NCBI RefSeq assembly: GCF_904063065.1
Contig: NZ_CAJFCL010000003.1
Location: 62,001 to 126,000 of the forward strand
Reading direction: 5' to 3'
Origin: Pseudomonas paraversuta
GTDB lineage: Bacteria > Pseudomonadota > Gammaproteobacteria > Pseudomonadales > Pseudomonadaceae
Length of the DNA stretch: 64,000 nt
A program made the position numbers and the translations under genes. Position 1 is the first letter of the stretch. The number at the start of each line of letters is the position of its first letter. Shown here in pieces: positions 38,057-46,305 of the stretch. Below the pieces are notes generated by a model that was given only the letters and a program-made list of their open reading frames with translations, searched no databases and had not been told where the DNA came from.

Positions 38057-39264
38057 AGATGCTCGCGATAGCCAGGTTTTCCTGCGTGCTGGCGCTGGTG
38101 CTGAATTCCACTTTCAGTTGGGCAGAATCGATCGATATTACGGCAGTCTTCACCCCGGACCCAAGAAATCCGGGTAACACTAAATTCATTAATACAACAC
38201 CCGACACGGGGCATTGTTTAAATATTGCATGTGCTGCCGGGCGTCATAGTCTTGCCCCGAAAATTAAAACCCTGCCCGCTGACATAAAGGCCAATGCCGC
38301 GGATTTGCGCCAGTCAGCCTTGTTTAAAATGCCAACAGAGATCAAGAATGTAACCATTGTATCTGCGGATGGCCAAACCCAGCAGCTGGGATTCCAGATA
38401 GTCGGGGCTGGAGCGCGCCTCCAGTTCAATAAAAGTGTTGGTGTCATAAGCGGGGGCGGGCACGCTGACATTTGGGTGGGGGGCTCGTGGTTGTATGCGG
38501 GTGCTGGAGGATGCTCGGGTACTGGCTATTCCAGGCTGTCGACTACCTTCTATAGCTTTTTCTGGGGCGTTGGCCCGCCAGCCAACTGCGGGAGAATATC
38601 CAGGTTTGATCTGGAAGATTTCCGCTACGAAAATTTCACTTTCATATATCAGCTCATCACCCCAAACCCTCTTTCAATGAAGTCAGGGGTATATCGGGGG
38701 CAACTTGATCTTTCGGTAGGTCCCGGAGGTGATTTGGACTTCGGTGACGTCATGTTGCCTGATGATGACCGCCTGACCTTGAATTTTATACTTGAAGTTT
38801 CTCATGTACTGCAGGTGGCATTTCCTGCGGGCTCGCAACATTTAGCATTGGTACCCCAAGGTGGTTGGCAGCAATGGTTGGAGCGTGGTCGGCGCCCGGA
38901 TAAATTGTCGGCAGTGCAAAATTTTTCACTCTGGTCATCCATGCCATTCAAAATGCTGCTCCAGTGTCAATATTCCGTTGGTAATCAGTGCGCACTGGAA
39001 AATGAAGTGGGTCATCAAGTGGCGGTAGATACTCGCGTTACGTTGCCCCCGGGTTTTTCCACCCATCTGGCCGGGGGGGCTGTTAAAGACCTTCCACTGA
39101 GCAGCAGCACACCGACTGTCATTGATGTCACCCAGTACATGGATAACGCCAGGGGCAGTCTTGATTTTGCAATTGATCGCGACGGGGTGGAGAAGATGAT
39201 CGTACATGCCGGGAGCCGGTACAAAGGCGATGTAACAGTGATCTGGGATGGTGACATCCCTTAG
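38053..39264 (+). CDS. CS1-type fimbrial tip adhesin (cluster A)
   Basis: This 403-residue CooD/CfaE-like minor pilin has a signal peptide (about 1-24). Its N-terminal half (about 25-225) is the adhesin lectin-like domain, with several Cys pairs. The C-terminal half (about 230-403) is the pilin domain, with a Gly-Gly-Trp-Gln block also present in cluster B. It is translationally coupled to the chaperone by a 4-base overlap. It is intact and is the last gene of cluster A; the next sequence after its stop is a purC tail fragment. Confidence 0.82.
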   Translation: MKMLAIARFSCVLALVLNSTFSWAESIDITAVFTPDPRNPGNTKFINTTPDTGHCLNIACAAGRHSLAPKIKTLPADIKANAADLRQSALFKMPTEIKNVTIVSADGQTQQLGFQIVGAGARLQFNKSVGVISGGGHADIWVGGSWLYAGAGGCSGTGYSRLSTTFYSFFWGVGPPANCGRISRFDLEDFRYENFTFIYQLITPNPLSMKSGVYRGQLDLSVGPGGDLDFGDVMLPDDDRLTLNFILEVSHVLQVAFPAGSQHLALVPQGGWQQWLERGRRPDKLSAVQNFSLWSSMPFKMLLQCQYSVGNQCALENEVGHQVAVDTRVTLPPGFSTHLAGGAVKDLPLSSSTPTVIDVTQYMDNARGSLDFAIDRDGVEKMIVHAGSRYKGDVTVIWDGDIP

Positions 39265-39269
39265 GTTCT

Positions 39270-39368
39270 GGCAAGGCTGCTGCCAGTAAAATCAACAAGG
39301 CGCGCTTCCATCAGGGGCTGGGCGACTTTATCCAGGCCCGTGAAGAAATTGGTGGCGCAGGGTTTTGA
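39270..39368 (+). pseudogene. diverged copy of the purC 3' end
   Basis: Thirty-three codons ending in TGA translate to a C-terminal purC-like tail (KARFHQGLGDFIQAREE), which aligns without gaps to the end of intact PurC ([17 protein letters not shown]). The DNA is clearly related but diverged, so this is not a recent exact duplication. It begins 5 bases after the stop of the cluster A adhesin and lies about 90 bp before tRNA-Ser. It marks the far edge of the fimbrial insertion. Confidence 0.8.
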
Positions 39369-39420
39369 GCTCCAAAGGCGTGCAAGTAATTGATAGCAGG
39401 CATTTTTTTGAAATAAGGCT

Positions 39421-39449
39421 TTGCCAGAAAGATAAACCGCTGTTATGAT
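39421..39449 (+). promoter_or_regulatory. promoter of tRNA-Ser
   Basis: TTGCCA (39421-39426) and TATGAT (39444-39449) are 17 bp apart, 10 bases before the tRNA. A GC-rich discriminator (GCGCGCC) follows, as in stringent stable-RNA promoters. Confidence 0.75.
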
Positions 39450-39459
39450 GCGCGCCGTT

Positions 39460-39549
39460 GGAGAGATGCCAGAGTGGCCGAATGGGACGGATTCGAAATC
39501 CGTTGTACTGGCGACAGTACCTAGGGTTCGAATCCCTATCTCTCCGCCA
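39460..39549 (+). tRNA. tRNA-Ser(CGA)
   Basis: A 90-nt class II tRNA with a 7-bp acceptor stem (GGAGAGA / TCTCTCC) and encoded CCA. The anticodon stem ACGGA / TCCGT carries the 7-nt loop TTCGAAA, giving anticodon CGA (reads UCG). A long variable arm and the TTCGAAT T-loop are present. It lies near purC in Pseudomonas. The fimbrial cluster is on one side and the REP array on the other. Confidence 0.97.
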
Positions 39550-39564
39550 TTATTGAACAAGACG

Positions 39565-39602
39565 AAGCCCCTGAAATGGTCAAGCATTTCAGGGGCTTTT
39601 TC
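39565..39602 (+). terminator. rho-independent terminator of tRNA-Ser
   Basis: A perfect 14-bp stem, AAGCCCCTGAAATG / CATTTCAGGGGCTT, is followed by TTTTCG, starting 16 bases after the tRNA. Confidence 0.95.
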
Positions 39603-39611
39603 GTTGTGCCC

Positions 39612-40240
39612 GGGAATCGCCGGCAAGCCGGCTCCCACAGTAGGGGCAAGCGTGCTGGCGGTGCCTGAACCCAGCCCCTGGCCCTTATCTGTAGGAGCCA
39701 GCTTGCTGGCGATGGCAACACTGCGATCCGCCAAGCAACCCCGTGACCCCTGCGGTCAAACAGACAAACCCCGAACTGAACCCGCCCCTTATCTGTAGGA
39801 GCCAGCTTGCTGGCGATGGCAACACTGCGATCCGCCAAGCACCCCCGTGGCCCCTGCGGTCAATCAGACAAAGCCCGACCTGAACCCGCCCCCTTATCTG
39901 TAGGAGCCAGCTTGCTGGCGATGGCAACACTGCGATCCGCCAAGCAACCCCGTGACCCCTGCGGTCAAACAGACAAACCCCGAACTGAACCCGCCCCCCC
40001 TTATCTGTAGGAGCCAGCTTGCTGGCGATGGCAACACTGCGGTTCGCCAAGCAACCCCGTGACCCCTGCGGTCAATCAGACAAAGCCCGACCTGAGCCCG
40101 CCCCCTTATCTGTAGGAGCCAGCTCGCTGGCGATGGCAACACTGCTATCCGCCATGCAACCCCGTGGCGGCTGCAGTCAAGCAGGCAAAGTCCTAAATGA
40201 ACCCCGCTCTCTGTAGGAGCCAGCTTGCTGGCGATGTGTG
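39612..40240. repeat. REP-based tandem array, six units of about 105 bp
   Basis: GTAGGAGCCAGC begins at 39691, 39795, 39900, 40007, 40112 and 40213, giving periods of 104, 105, 107, 105 and 101. Each unit holds the palindrome GCCAGCTTGCTGGC, then a conserved GATGGCAACACTGCGATCCGCC segment, then a C-rich tract whose length varies. The last unit is partial, and a looser copy (GCCGGCTCCCACAGTAGG) precedes the first. Open frames on both strands across it are repeat artefacts. Confidence 0.92.
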
Positions 40241-40630
40241 TCTTGTCATGCGTAGCCCGGGCAATGAGGCGTCTACTACGGCGCTGCAGGCTGGTCTAGA
40301 GGTGTTGGCAGGATGAATTGTTTCAGCATCCTATTTTATTGGGTTTTTTTCAGTTTCTAGGAGTTTTCCGATTTTTCGGAGTGATGGACGTCTATAAGAT
40401 TCGCCCTCGTCAACAGCGCAGTTACAACAGGTAACATTAAGTGGCTGCTGATTGAATGTTTAACGCGACTTGTCAGTTTTAGTGATTCTCAAACTAATAA
40501 TAAAAAAACGACAACCTGGGGCGTCCTGAGTTTTTTTCGGCCAAGAGTTGCTGTCGTATAACGATGTTGATTATTTGAGTCGGGCATAAACCCGGGTTGT
40601 TTAGTTGGTGAGTTAATTAGTGAGAAATCG
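40241..40630. other. 390-bp AT-rich leader of fimbrial cluster B
   Basis: No gene is visible. It holds the TAGGAGTTTTCCGAT site (see separate entry) and a TATAAG -10 candidate at 40393-40398. The low GC is typical of the fimbrial region. Confidence 0.6.
40357..40398 (+). promoter_or_regulatory. putative RcsB/NarL-type site and -10 of cluster B
   Basis: TAGGA (40358-40362), GTTT, TCCGAT (40367-40372) is nearly identical to the middle cluster A site. TATAAG at 40393 starts 28 bp after its centre, so an activator would sit at about -40. The regulator is unknown. Confidence 0.5.
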
Positions 40631-41380
40631 ATGAAAAAGGTAATGCTGGCTTTAGTATGTTGTGCGGGTTTTTCGTTGTCGTCGGTGCAGGCGGCGGCCC
40701 CAAATATTAATGTAGGTTCATTGTTTGATTTTATTAATTCCGATAAAGGCACCTTTCTCAAGCGTGTTCGTAACAGTGGTGATGCCACGGCATTTGTCAG
40801 AGTAGAGATCAGTGAGATTGTCTACGATGCTGATAGAAAGCCGGTTGAGCAGCCTGTTGAGAATACCCGTCTGGGTGAAGATAAAGATGGTCTGGTAGCC
40901 AGTCCGGCGCGGTTGATCATTCCGGCGAACAGTCAACAGTCGGCGCGCCTGCTTTATTCCGGTGATCGCACCCATGAGAAGTATTACCGGGTGCGCTTTG
41001 TTCCGGCCATGCCGGACAAGTCCGATGACTTTTCGCTGTCTACAGAAGAGCGTGATCAGTATAAGAAAGAAATGTCTGCCGGCGTCAGTATCATGACCGG
41101 TTACGGCACTATCGTTGTAGTGCATCCGTCCAAGGCACATTTTGCAACGGATATTAAGGAAGGGGCGGACGGCTATACCGTGAGTAATAACGGTAATAGC
41201 ACCATTGTGCTGGACGGCTTCAAGGCGTGCGGCGCCAAAGGCAAAGACTGTCAGCCGGGTCGGCAAATTCATTTATTGCCACAGAGCAGTCAAACCTTTA
41301 GCAAGTCTGAGCAGCACACTTACGAATTCAAACTTATCGAAGGGAGCCAGGAAAAACCGGTTCGCTTGGGTTTCAAGTAA
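40631..41380 (+). CDS. fimbrial periplasmic chaperone (cluster B)
   Basis: This 249-residue chaperone has a signal peptide (MKKVMLALVCCAGFSLSSVQA). It shares the CS1-type pattern with the cluster A chaperone: NxGSxFDFINSDKGTFLKRV at the mature N terminus, LVASPARLIIPANS in the middle, YYRVRFVPAMP, and ILDGFKACG near the end. It would carry pilins to the usher in the periplasm. It is first in cluster B, unlike cluster A where the pilin is first. Confidence 0.85.
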   Translation: MKKVMLALVCCAGFSLSSVQAAAPNINVGSLFDFINSDKGTFLKRVRNSGDATAFVRVEISEIVYDADRKPVEQPVENTRLGEDKDGLVASPARLIIPANSQQSARLLYSGDRTHEKYYRVRFVPAMPDKSDDFSLSTEERDQYKKEMSAGVSIMTGYGTIVVVHPSKAHFATDIKEGADGYTVSNNGNSTIVLDGFKACGAKGKDCQPGRQIHLLPQSSQTFSKSEQHTYEFKLIEGSQEKPVRLGFK

Positions 41381-41431
41381 ATGCAATAACCTTTTGTTCC
41401 GTGCAGGGACTTTACTACCGAGAGAGATGTA

Positions 41432-41923
41432 ATGATGAAGATCCGTTCGTTGTTTGCTGCCACCTTGTTGGCTTCTTCCAGTGCTGCCTTTGCTGCAGCT
41501 GTTCCCTTTGATCTGAACGTCAAGGCTATTGTGCCTTCGGCAACGGGCCTTGCTGTCTGGGATAATACCGGGTGGTCCACGACTGATTTGAATATGGCCT
41601 ACGACCATAACGTAAAAGACTTCAAAACTGTGGGCGGTCCGCTGAACATTAAAGGTGGTACTACTGCGGTTAAGTCCTATCTGGTTTTTGAACCAAAATT
41701 GTTGGACGCAAGCGAAGTTATTGATATGGAAGTCAAGGTGGGTGGTGTGGCTTTGAAGGTGGGTTCAGCCGCTGCTGTTGACGTGGCTACCGCTGCAGAA
41801 GCTACCGCGGGTGCAATCAAGGAAGTTCAAATCAGCGCCATCGAACCGGCTACTGGTTATAAAGAGGGTAGCTACGCAGGTGCTGTGCACATGATGTTTG
41901 AGTCTGCTCCTGCTGCTCCGTAA
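41432..41923 (+). CDS. CS1-type fimbrial major subunit (cluster B)
   Basis: This 163-residue pilin has a signal peptide (about 1-22, ending AAFAA). The C-terminal block TGYKEGSYAGAVHMMFES matches the cluster A pilin and the CS1/CFA/I family. A second Met lies at the next codon. It is 51 bases downstream of the chaperone and followed by a hairpin before the usher, again suited to high pilin expression. Confidence 0.85.
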   Translation: MMKIRSLFAATLLASSSAAFAAAVPFDLNVKAIVPSATGLAVWDNTGWSTTDLNMAYDHNVKDFKTVGGPLNIKGGTTAVKSYLVFEPKLLDASEVIDMEVKVGGVALKVGSAAAVDVATAAEATAGAIKEVQISAIEPATGYKEGSYAGAVHMMFESAPAAP

Positions 41924-41948
41924 TAGATAAAGGCTGTAAAGGTTATTG

Positions 41949-41976
41949 AATAAAGCTCCTGAAGCGGGGCTTTATT
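41949..41976 (+). terminator. intraoperonic hairpin between pilin and usher (cluster B)
   Basis: Arms AATAAAGCTCC / GGGGCTTTATT enclose a 6-base loop, followed by CCCCTTGCCCTGTTTTT. The T-run is delayed, so termination is probably partial. Confidence 0.6.
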
Positions 41977-42003
41977 CCCCTTGCCCTGTTTTTAGGAGCT
42001 GTT

Positions 42004-44511
42004 GTGTTGTTTAAATTGCATGCCCTCAGTGTTGCAGTTGCGTTGTGTTGCGCCTCTGTTCAGGCGTCGGCAACAGCCCCTGAAACCGCAGCAGTAAAAA
42101 TGAAGTCCTCCCTGAGTTTGCTTGAGCAGACTCAGGGTCTTCCAAAAGATTTCCTTGAACATTTTTTCGATCTGCCCCTGGCGGTGCGGATTGAGCAAGA
42201 CGGCAAGTTCCTCGGCGATGGTCGCGTGGTCTTGTCCCGTAATAACACCCTTCAACTGCTGGAGATGAGCGAGTTTCACGACAGCAAGCTCAGCGCCGCG
42301 GATCGCCAGCGCTGGACGGATTACCTCAGCCAGCCGCGCCCGCTCGGCGAGTGCACTGCCAGCTGTGACAATGGCCTGGTGGCCATGCATTACAGTCTGG
42401 AAAGCTCGCAGCTGTCGCTGGTAACCCGTGGTGCCGAGGTCAACCCTGAAGAAGTGCGCTATCACCAGCTGCCCGAGGGCGGCAGTCACGGCCTGGTGCT
42501 GCGTAACCAGCTCAATGTGTTTGGTGGCAGCGGCACGGATACCAATGGCCGTTATTCGGTGGATGCTCAGGGCAGTATCGGTAACTGGACCACGGTCGGT
42601 AATTACCAGGTGGACCGCAGTACTTATGAAGGCGCCGAAACCCGGCAGTCGATCCAGAGCCTGTACGGCCAGCGCGAGCACGAGAATCAATTTGTGCGCG
42701 CCGGCTTTTTCCAGCCCAACTTCCAGGGCGTGGCGCGTCAGCCCAGCGCCCCGGGGGCGGTGCCCAGTACCATTGTCGGGCTTATGCTCGGTACCTCCGA
42801 CATCCTGGCCATCGATAGCGCCAGCCCGAGCATTTATCCGGTCTATGTCACGGCCAATCGCCAGGGCACGGTTGAAATCTATCGCAATGGCAGCCTTATC
42901 TACACCCAGCCGGTAGAGCCGGGTTTGCAGCTGATCGATACCCGGCGCCTGCCCGGCGGTATTTACGAGGTTGAGGTGCGTCTGGTGGAAGACGGCAATG
43001 TCACGTCCAGCGAGACCGAGCTGATCAATAAACCTGCGCACTGGAGCAATGCCCAGGAGCGCTGGCGCTACAGTTCGTTTGTCGGCCAGCAGCGTAACCT
43101 GCTGAACAGCTACAGCACCGACGATGCCAATGAGCTGGCGGTGGGCGGGGTGGTCAACTATCTGGCTCACCCGCGCGCAGTATTGGGCGCCATGGTGCAG
43201 CAGGTGGGTAAAGAGCGGTCCGTGGGTGGCTCGCTGAACTGGCACGCCAGCGATAGCGCCAATCTCTACGCCAACGTTTTTCACTCCAGTGAGTACGGGA
43301 TGGGGCTGGATGTGCAGGCGATCCGCAACTATGCCACCGGTAGCATAATGTTCAACCACAGCCTGAACTGGCAGAACGCCGACAAGTACCTCAAGACCCA
43401 GGCCGGCCCCCAGCAGAACTCGGCCATCGCCCTCAATCACCGACTGGACGACATCAACAGCCTGACGGCCCGTGCGTCATACAGCAATGGTGTGACCAAT
43501 GGTGTGGGGCTGGATCTGTCGTTCAGTCGGCGCTCCAGGTTGCTGGGCAGCGATGCCACCTGGCGCACCTCGGTGTTTGACCGACCGGCGACCGCCAGCA
43601 GTGGCAGCCAGCGCAATCGCGGGGTCGATGTAACCCTGACCATGGCCCTGGGCAGTGACGGCCGTCGCTACAACGTCGGTGCCGGTACCCGCACCGGGAG
43701 TACGGGCGGGCGTGACCAGTATGTCAATGCCGGAGTGTCCCAGGACCTGCAAGGCGGCTTGTTCAGCAATGTCAACGGCAATGTGTCGAGCGACCGCTAT
43801 GGCGTGGGCCTGAACGGTGCGGCTTCCTTTGACACCGACCTGGTGCGCGGCGATGTGTTTGCCCAGCGTTCCTCCCTAGAAGGCGGGCTGAGCGGCGGGG
43901 TCAACCTGCAAAGCACCGTGGCCATGGGTGGCGGCAAACTGGTGACTGCCGGCAATGGCGTCAGCAGTGGCGCCCATACCGGGATGATTATTGATGTCGA
44001 GTCCGACCTGCCGGACCTGGGGTTGATGGCGCAAGACACCAACGGTGCCACCACTGAGCTCAAGCCCGGGCGCAACTTTGTGCCGGTGACCGCCTACAAG
44101 CCCGGCAACCTGCAGCTGGACTTTTCCGGCCGCGAAGCACCGGCAGCATCGATTCACCCGTCAATGACCAGTTACCACCTGAACAAAGGAGGCGTGGCCT
44201 ACCGTCAGGTCAAGGTCATGCAGACCCTGACCGTAATGGGTCAGGTGCAGGATGCCGCCGGCAAGCCGCTGCGTGGAGCCCAGGTGCGCAACCACGCCGG
44301 GCGCAGCGTTGCCGAAGCGGATGGCTTTTTCACCCTGGAAATGAGTGCCCGCCAGCCGATGCTGGAAGTGTCCCACCCCAGTATCAAGGGCTGCACTTTC
44401 CATCTCGACGACAAGCGCTACCCGCGCGAAGGCGATGTGGTGATGGTGGGTAAGCTCAAGTGCGACGATCTGAACACCAGCAAACCGTTGCTTAGTGCTA
44501 ACGCCGAGTAG
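42004..44511 (+). CDS. CS1-type fimbrial usher (cluster B)
   Basis: This 835-residue outer-membrane usher has a signal peptide (about 1-24). It has an N-terminal chaperone-binding domain (LPKDFLEHFFDLPLAVRI), a 24-strand barrel region with a plug (ANRQGTVEIYRNGSLIY, LPGGIYEVEVRL), and two C-terminal domains (YHLNKGGVAYRQVKV, LRGAQVRNHAGRSVAEADGFF). It secretes and assembles the cluster B pilin and tip protein. The GTG start has AGGAG five bases upstream. It is intact, unlike the cluster A usher. Confidence 0.9.
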   Translation: MLFKLHALSVAVALCCASVQASATAPETAAVKMKSSLSLLEQTQGLPKDFLEHFFDLPLAVRIEQDGKFLGDGRVVLSRNNTLQLLEMSEFHDSKLSAADRQRWTDYLSQPRPLGECTASCDNGLVAMHYSLESSQLSLVTRGAEVNPEEVRYHQLPEGGSHGLVLRNQLNVFGGSGTDTNGRYSVDAQGSIGNWTTVGNYQVDRSTYEGAETRQSIQSLYGQREHENQFVRAGFFQPNFQGVARQPSAPGAVPSTIVGLMLGTSDILAIDSASPSIYPVYVTANRQGTVEIYRNGSLIYTQPVEPGLQLIDTRRLPGGIYEVEVRLVEDGNVTSSETELINKPAHWSNAQERWRYSSFVGQQRNLLNSYSTDDANELAVGGVVNYLAHPRAVLGAMVQQVGKERSVGGSLNWHASDSANLYANVFHSSEYGMGLDVQAIRNYATGSIMFNHSLNWQNADKYLKTQAGPQQNSAIALNHRLDDINSLTARASYSNGVTNGVGLDLSFSRRSRLLGSDATWRTSVFDRPATASSGSQRNRGVDVTLTMALGSDGRRYNVGAGTRTGSTGGRDQYVNAGVSQDLQGGLFSNVNGNVSSDRYGVGLNGAASFDTDLVRGDVFAQRSSLEGGLSGGVNLQSTVAMGGGKLVTAGNGVSSGAHTGMIIDVESDLPDLGLMAQDTNGATTELKPGRNFVPVTAYKPGNLQLDFSGREAPAASIHPSMTSYHLNKGGVAYRQVKVMQTLTVMGQVQDAAGKPLRGAQVRNHAGRSVAEADGFFTLEMSARQPMLEVSHPSIKGCTFHLDDKRYPREGDVVMVGKLKCDDLNTSKPLLSANAE

Positions 44512-44522
44512 CAAGGATAAAC

Positions 44523-45759
44523 ATGAATATTATAGTTTTGATCAAACAGAGTCGTAGCGCCTTGCTGTTATTGGTGTTGTTGGTGCTTGGGCAGCTGGTG
44601 TGGCTGGCACCGGCGCGGGCGGTAACTGTTGGTGTATTTGCTGAGTTCACCCCCAGTCTGAATAATCCTAATAATAAGACGTTTACCAATACTTCGCCTT
44701 TAAGCGGTGTTTGCTCCGGTACCCACAAGGATTGGTGCAAAGCTAACAATGTGTTCAGTATCGGAGTACCGTCAACGGGCACCAAAAGAGGTAATGGTGT
44801 TGCGGATTTTGGTCGCGGCTCGATATATTACGGTCTTCCTGAGCAGCGTATAATTACCGTGACGTCCGGCACTGGTGAGACGGCGGAAGTAATTTTTCGA
44901 ATCACAGGCATGGCATTTAGGTTGCGCCACTATGACTTGCCTGAGAATGGTTGGGTAAGCGATTTGTCAGAGTTAAGGGGGTGCAGTCGAGTATATTCCA
45001 ATAATGATTCTGCCAGTAATATAATGCGAATTATTACGCGAGACGATAATGGCGCGGGTGGTCGCAGCGTTTGTGCTTTTAAGATGCTCGCTGATAGAGA
45101 GTTTAGTAATTGGTCTTGGGATATAATTTATGAGATTGAGACTCCCGAGCCATTGAATATGAAGAACGGTGTCTACCACGGGGCTACCTCTTATTCCCGT
45201 GGGGGGGCGGGGACGGATTTTGATATGGGTGATGGTGCGTTTTTCGATGATCCCATGGGTTAATATTAACTTCCAACTCACCGTAAACCACATGTTCGCG
45301 CTCGACTTCGCGCCCGGTTACGAAACGGTCAATCTGCAACCCCTGGGTGGCTGGAACCAGTGGCAGGAGTTTGGCAAGGTGCCTGCGACATTGCGCAGGG
45401 ATGTACCGTTCCGGGTCAGTGGCTCCACCGACTTTGCGGTGGATATCAATTGTGAGTACACGATGCCCGATGGCCGCTGTGGTATCTCCAATGGCCCCTC
45501 AACCGTCCCCCTGGACATTGCGATCAATATGCCGGGGTTGATGGGGCATAGAGGCGGTATGATTGCCGAGGCATTGAATTATCCGTTGCAGAAAGACGTG
45601 TTTGTACCGAGATTTAGCCCTATGAGGGAAGGCGCCGTGTTCCAGCGATCATCCTATCTGCGCTTTGAGGTCAATGGCGATCCGATCAAGGAAATGGTCA
45701 CTCATCCGTCTACCGAGTACAAAGGCCGGGTAACCGTGATATTCGACGCCAATATGTAG
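44523..45759 (+). pseudogene. CS1-type fimbrial tip adhesin (cluster B), frameshifted
   Basis: The first frame encodes a signal peptide (about 1-38) and an adhesin N-terminal domain, then stops at 45263 (GDGAFFDDPMG). The homologous C-terminal domain continues from the same point in the +1 frame (VNINFQLTVNH through DFAPGYETVNLQPLGGWNQW) to 45759. Removing one G from GGG at 45257-45259 restores one frame that aligns with the cluster A adhesin (DVMLPDDDRLTLNF). So a single-base insertion, or a sequencing error, splits the gene. GGG is too short for phase variation. Confidence 0.85.
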
Positions 45760-45775
45760 CCTTGCCTGTTGTCAT

Positions 45776-45839
45776 CTGACTGGCCGGCCACAGTGGCTGC
45801 GGGGTTCTCCCTCTGAACCCTGTGGCGCTGGCCAGTCAG
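45776..45839. repeat. 64-bp imperfect palindrome after cluster B
   Basis: Outer arms CTGACTGGCC / GGCCAGTCAG, middle arms GCCACAG / CTGTGGC and inner arms GGGTTC / GAACCC enclose a 7-base loop. It lies 16 bases after the adhesin stop and could end the transcript, but no T-run follows. Confidence 0.7.
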
Positions 45840-46305
45840 TCGCATATCCGCTCTCTGCCGCCATGCAGCCCTCTCGAATACCTCCCATCCTCCCGCCAGC
45901 GTCTGGCTTTCGTGCCGCGCTTATCCTTCTGATGCCGCCTTTCAATACACAGCCTTGATACTTTCCCTGCCTGTATAAGCCGGCTCGCAAGTGCATGGGC
46001 CAAGCCTCAATACCAGGCCCCCGGATTCTTGTCCTGGCAGGCTTGCGTCTGTTACTGCCCACGCATCATTTACCCGTCATTCATTAATTCTCTATGCCGC
46101 ACTCAAACCTGTGCGGGTCAATAACTTAGGATGAGTCCTAAGTTGATTGGTTGTTGGCGGTTTTTACTTCTGTTTTGGCCCATGACTCTTAGGAATAGCC
46201 ACTTCTTTAAGACTATTCTTAATGTGTGCAGGTGTGTTTTTGTCATACTGCCCCACACAATTAAAGCGCTCGGCCTGAGTGGAATAATTTTGGAGTAGAA
46301 CTTTT
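45840..46305. other. leader region of the T6SS cluster
   Basis: About 466 bp without a gene. From about 46085 it is AT-rich and holds three TTAGGA-type elements (see next entry). A minus-strand frame (45772-46062) has no start signal or recognisable product. Confidence 0.6.
46123..46222. promoter_or_regulatory. inverted repeats upstream of tssA
   Basis: Three elements share TTAGGA or TTAAGA halves. The first is a perfect 9-bp repeat, AACTTAGGA-TGAG-TCCTAAGTT (46123-46144). The second is TTAGGAATAG at 46189-46198. The third is TTAAGA-CTAT-TCTTAA (46207-46222). A CATACT -10 candidate at 46244 starts 29 bp past the centre of the third, the same spacing as in fimbrial cluster B. Confidence 0.55.

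Noticed and set aside
39536..40142. Repetitive reading frames on both strands in the REP array, such as minus-strand MADRSVAIASKLAPTDKG and plus-strand MLAMATLRSAKQPRDPCGQ
   Set aside because: They follow the 105-bp repeat units exactly, lack ribosome binding sites and change frame with the C-run length.
39612..40240. CRISPR array
   Set aside because: The repeated unit is about 105 bp with no short unique spacers, and no cas genes are present. It is a REP array.
45257..45259. Phase-variable homopolymer in adhesin B
   Set aside because: Three G are too few for slipped-strand switching. A point insertion or a read error is more likely.
45772..46062. 96-residue minus-strand frame upstream of tssA
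   Set aside because: It runs through the 64-bp palindrome, has no start signal and its product is Gly/Arg-rich noise.
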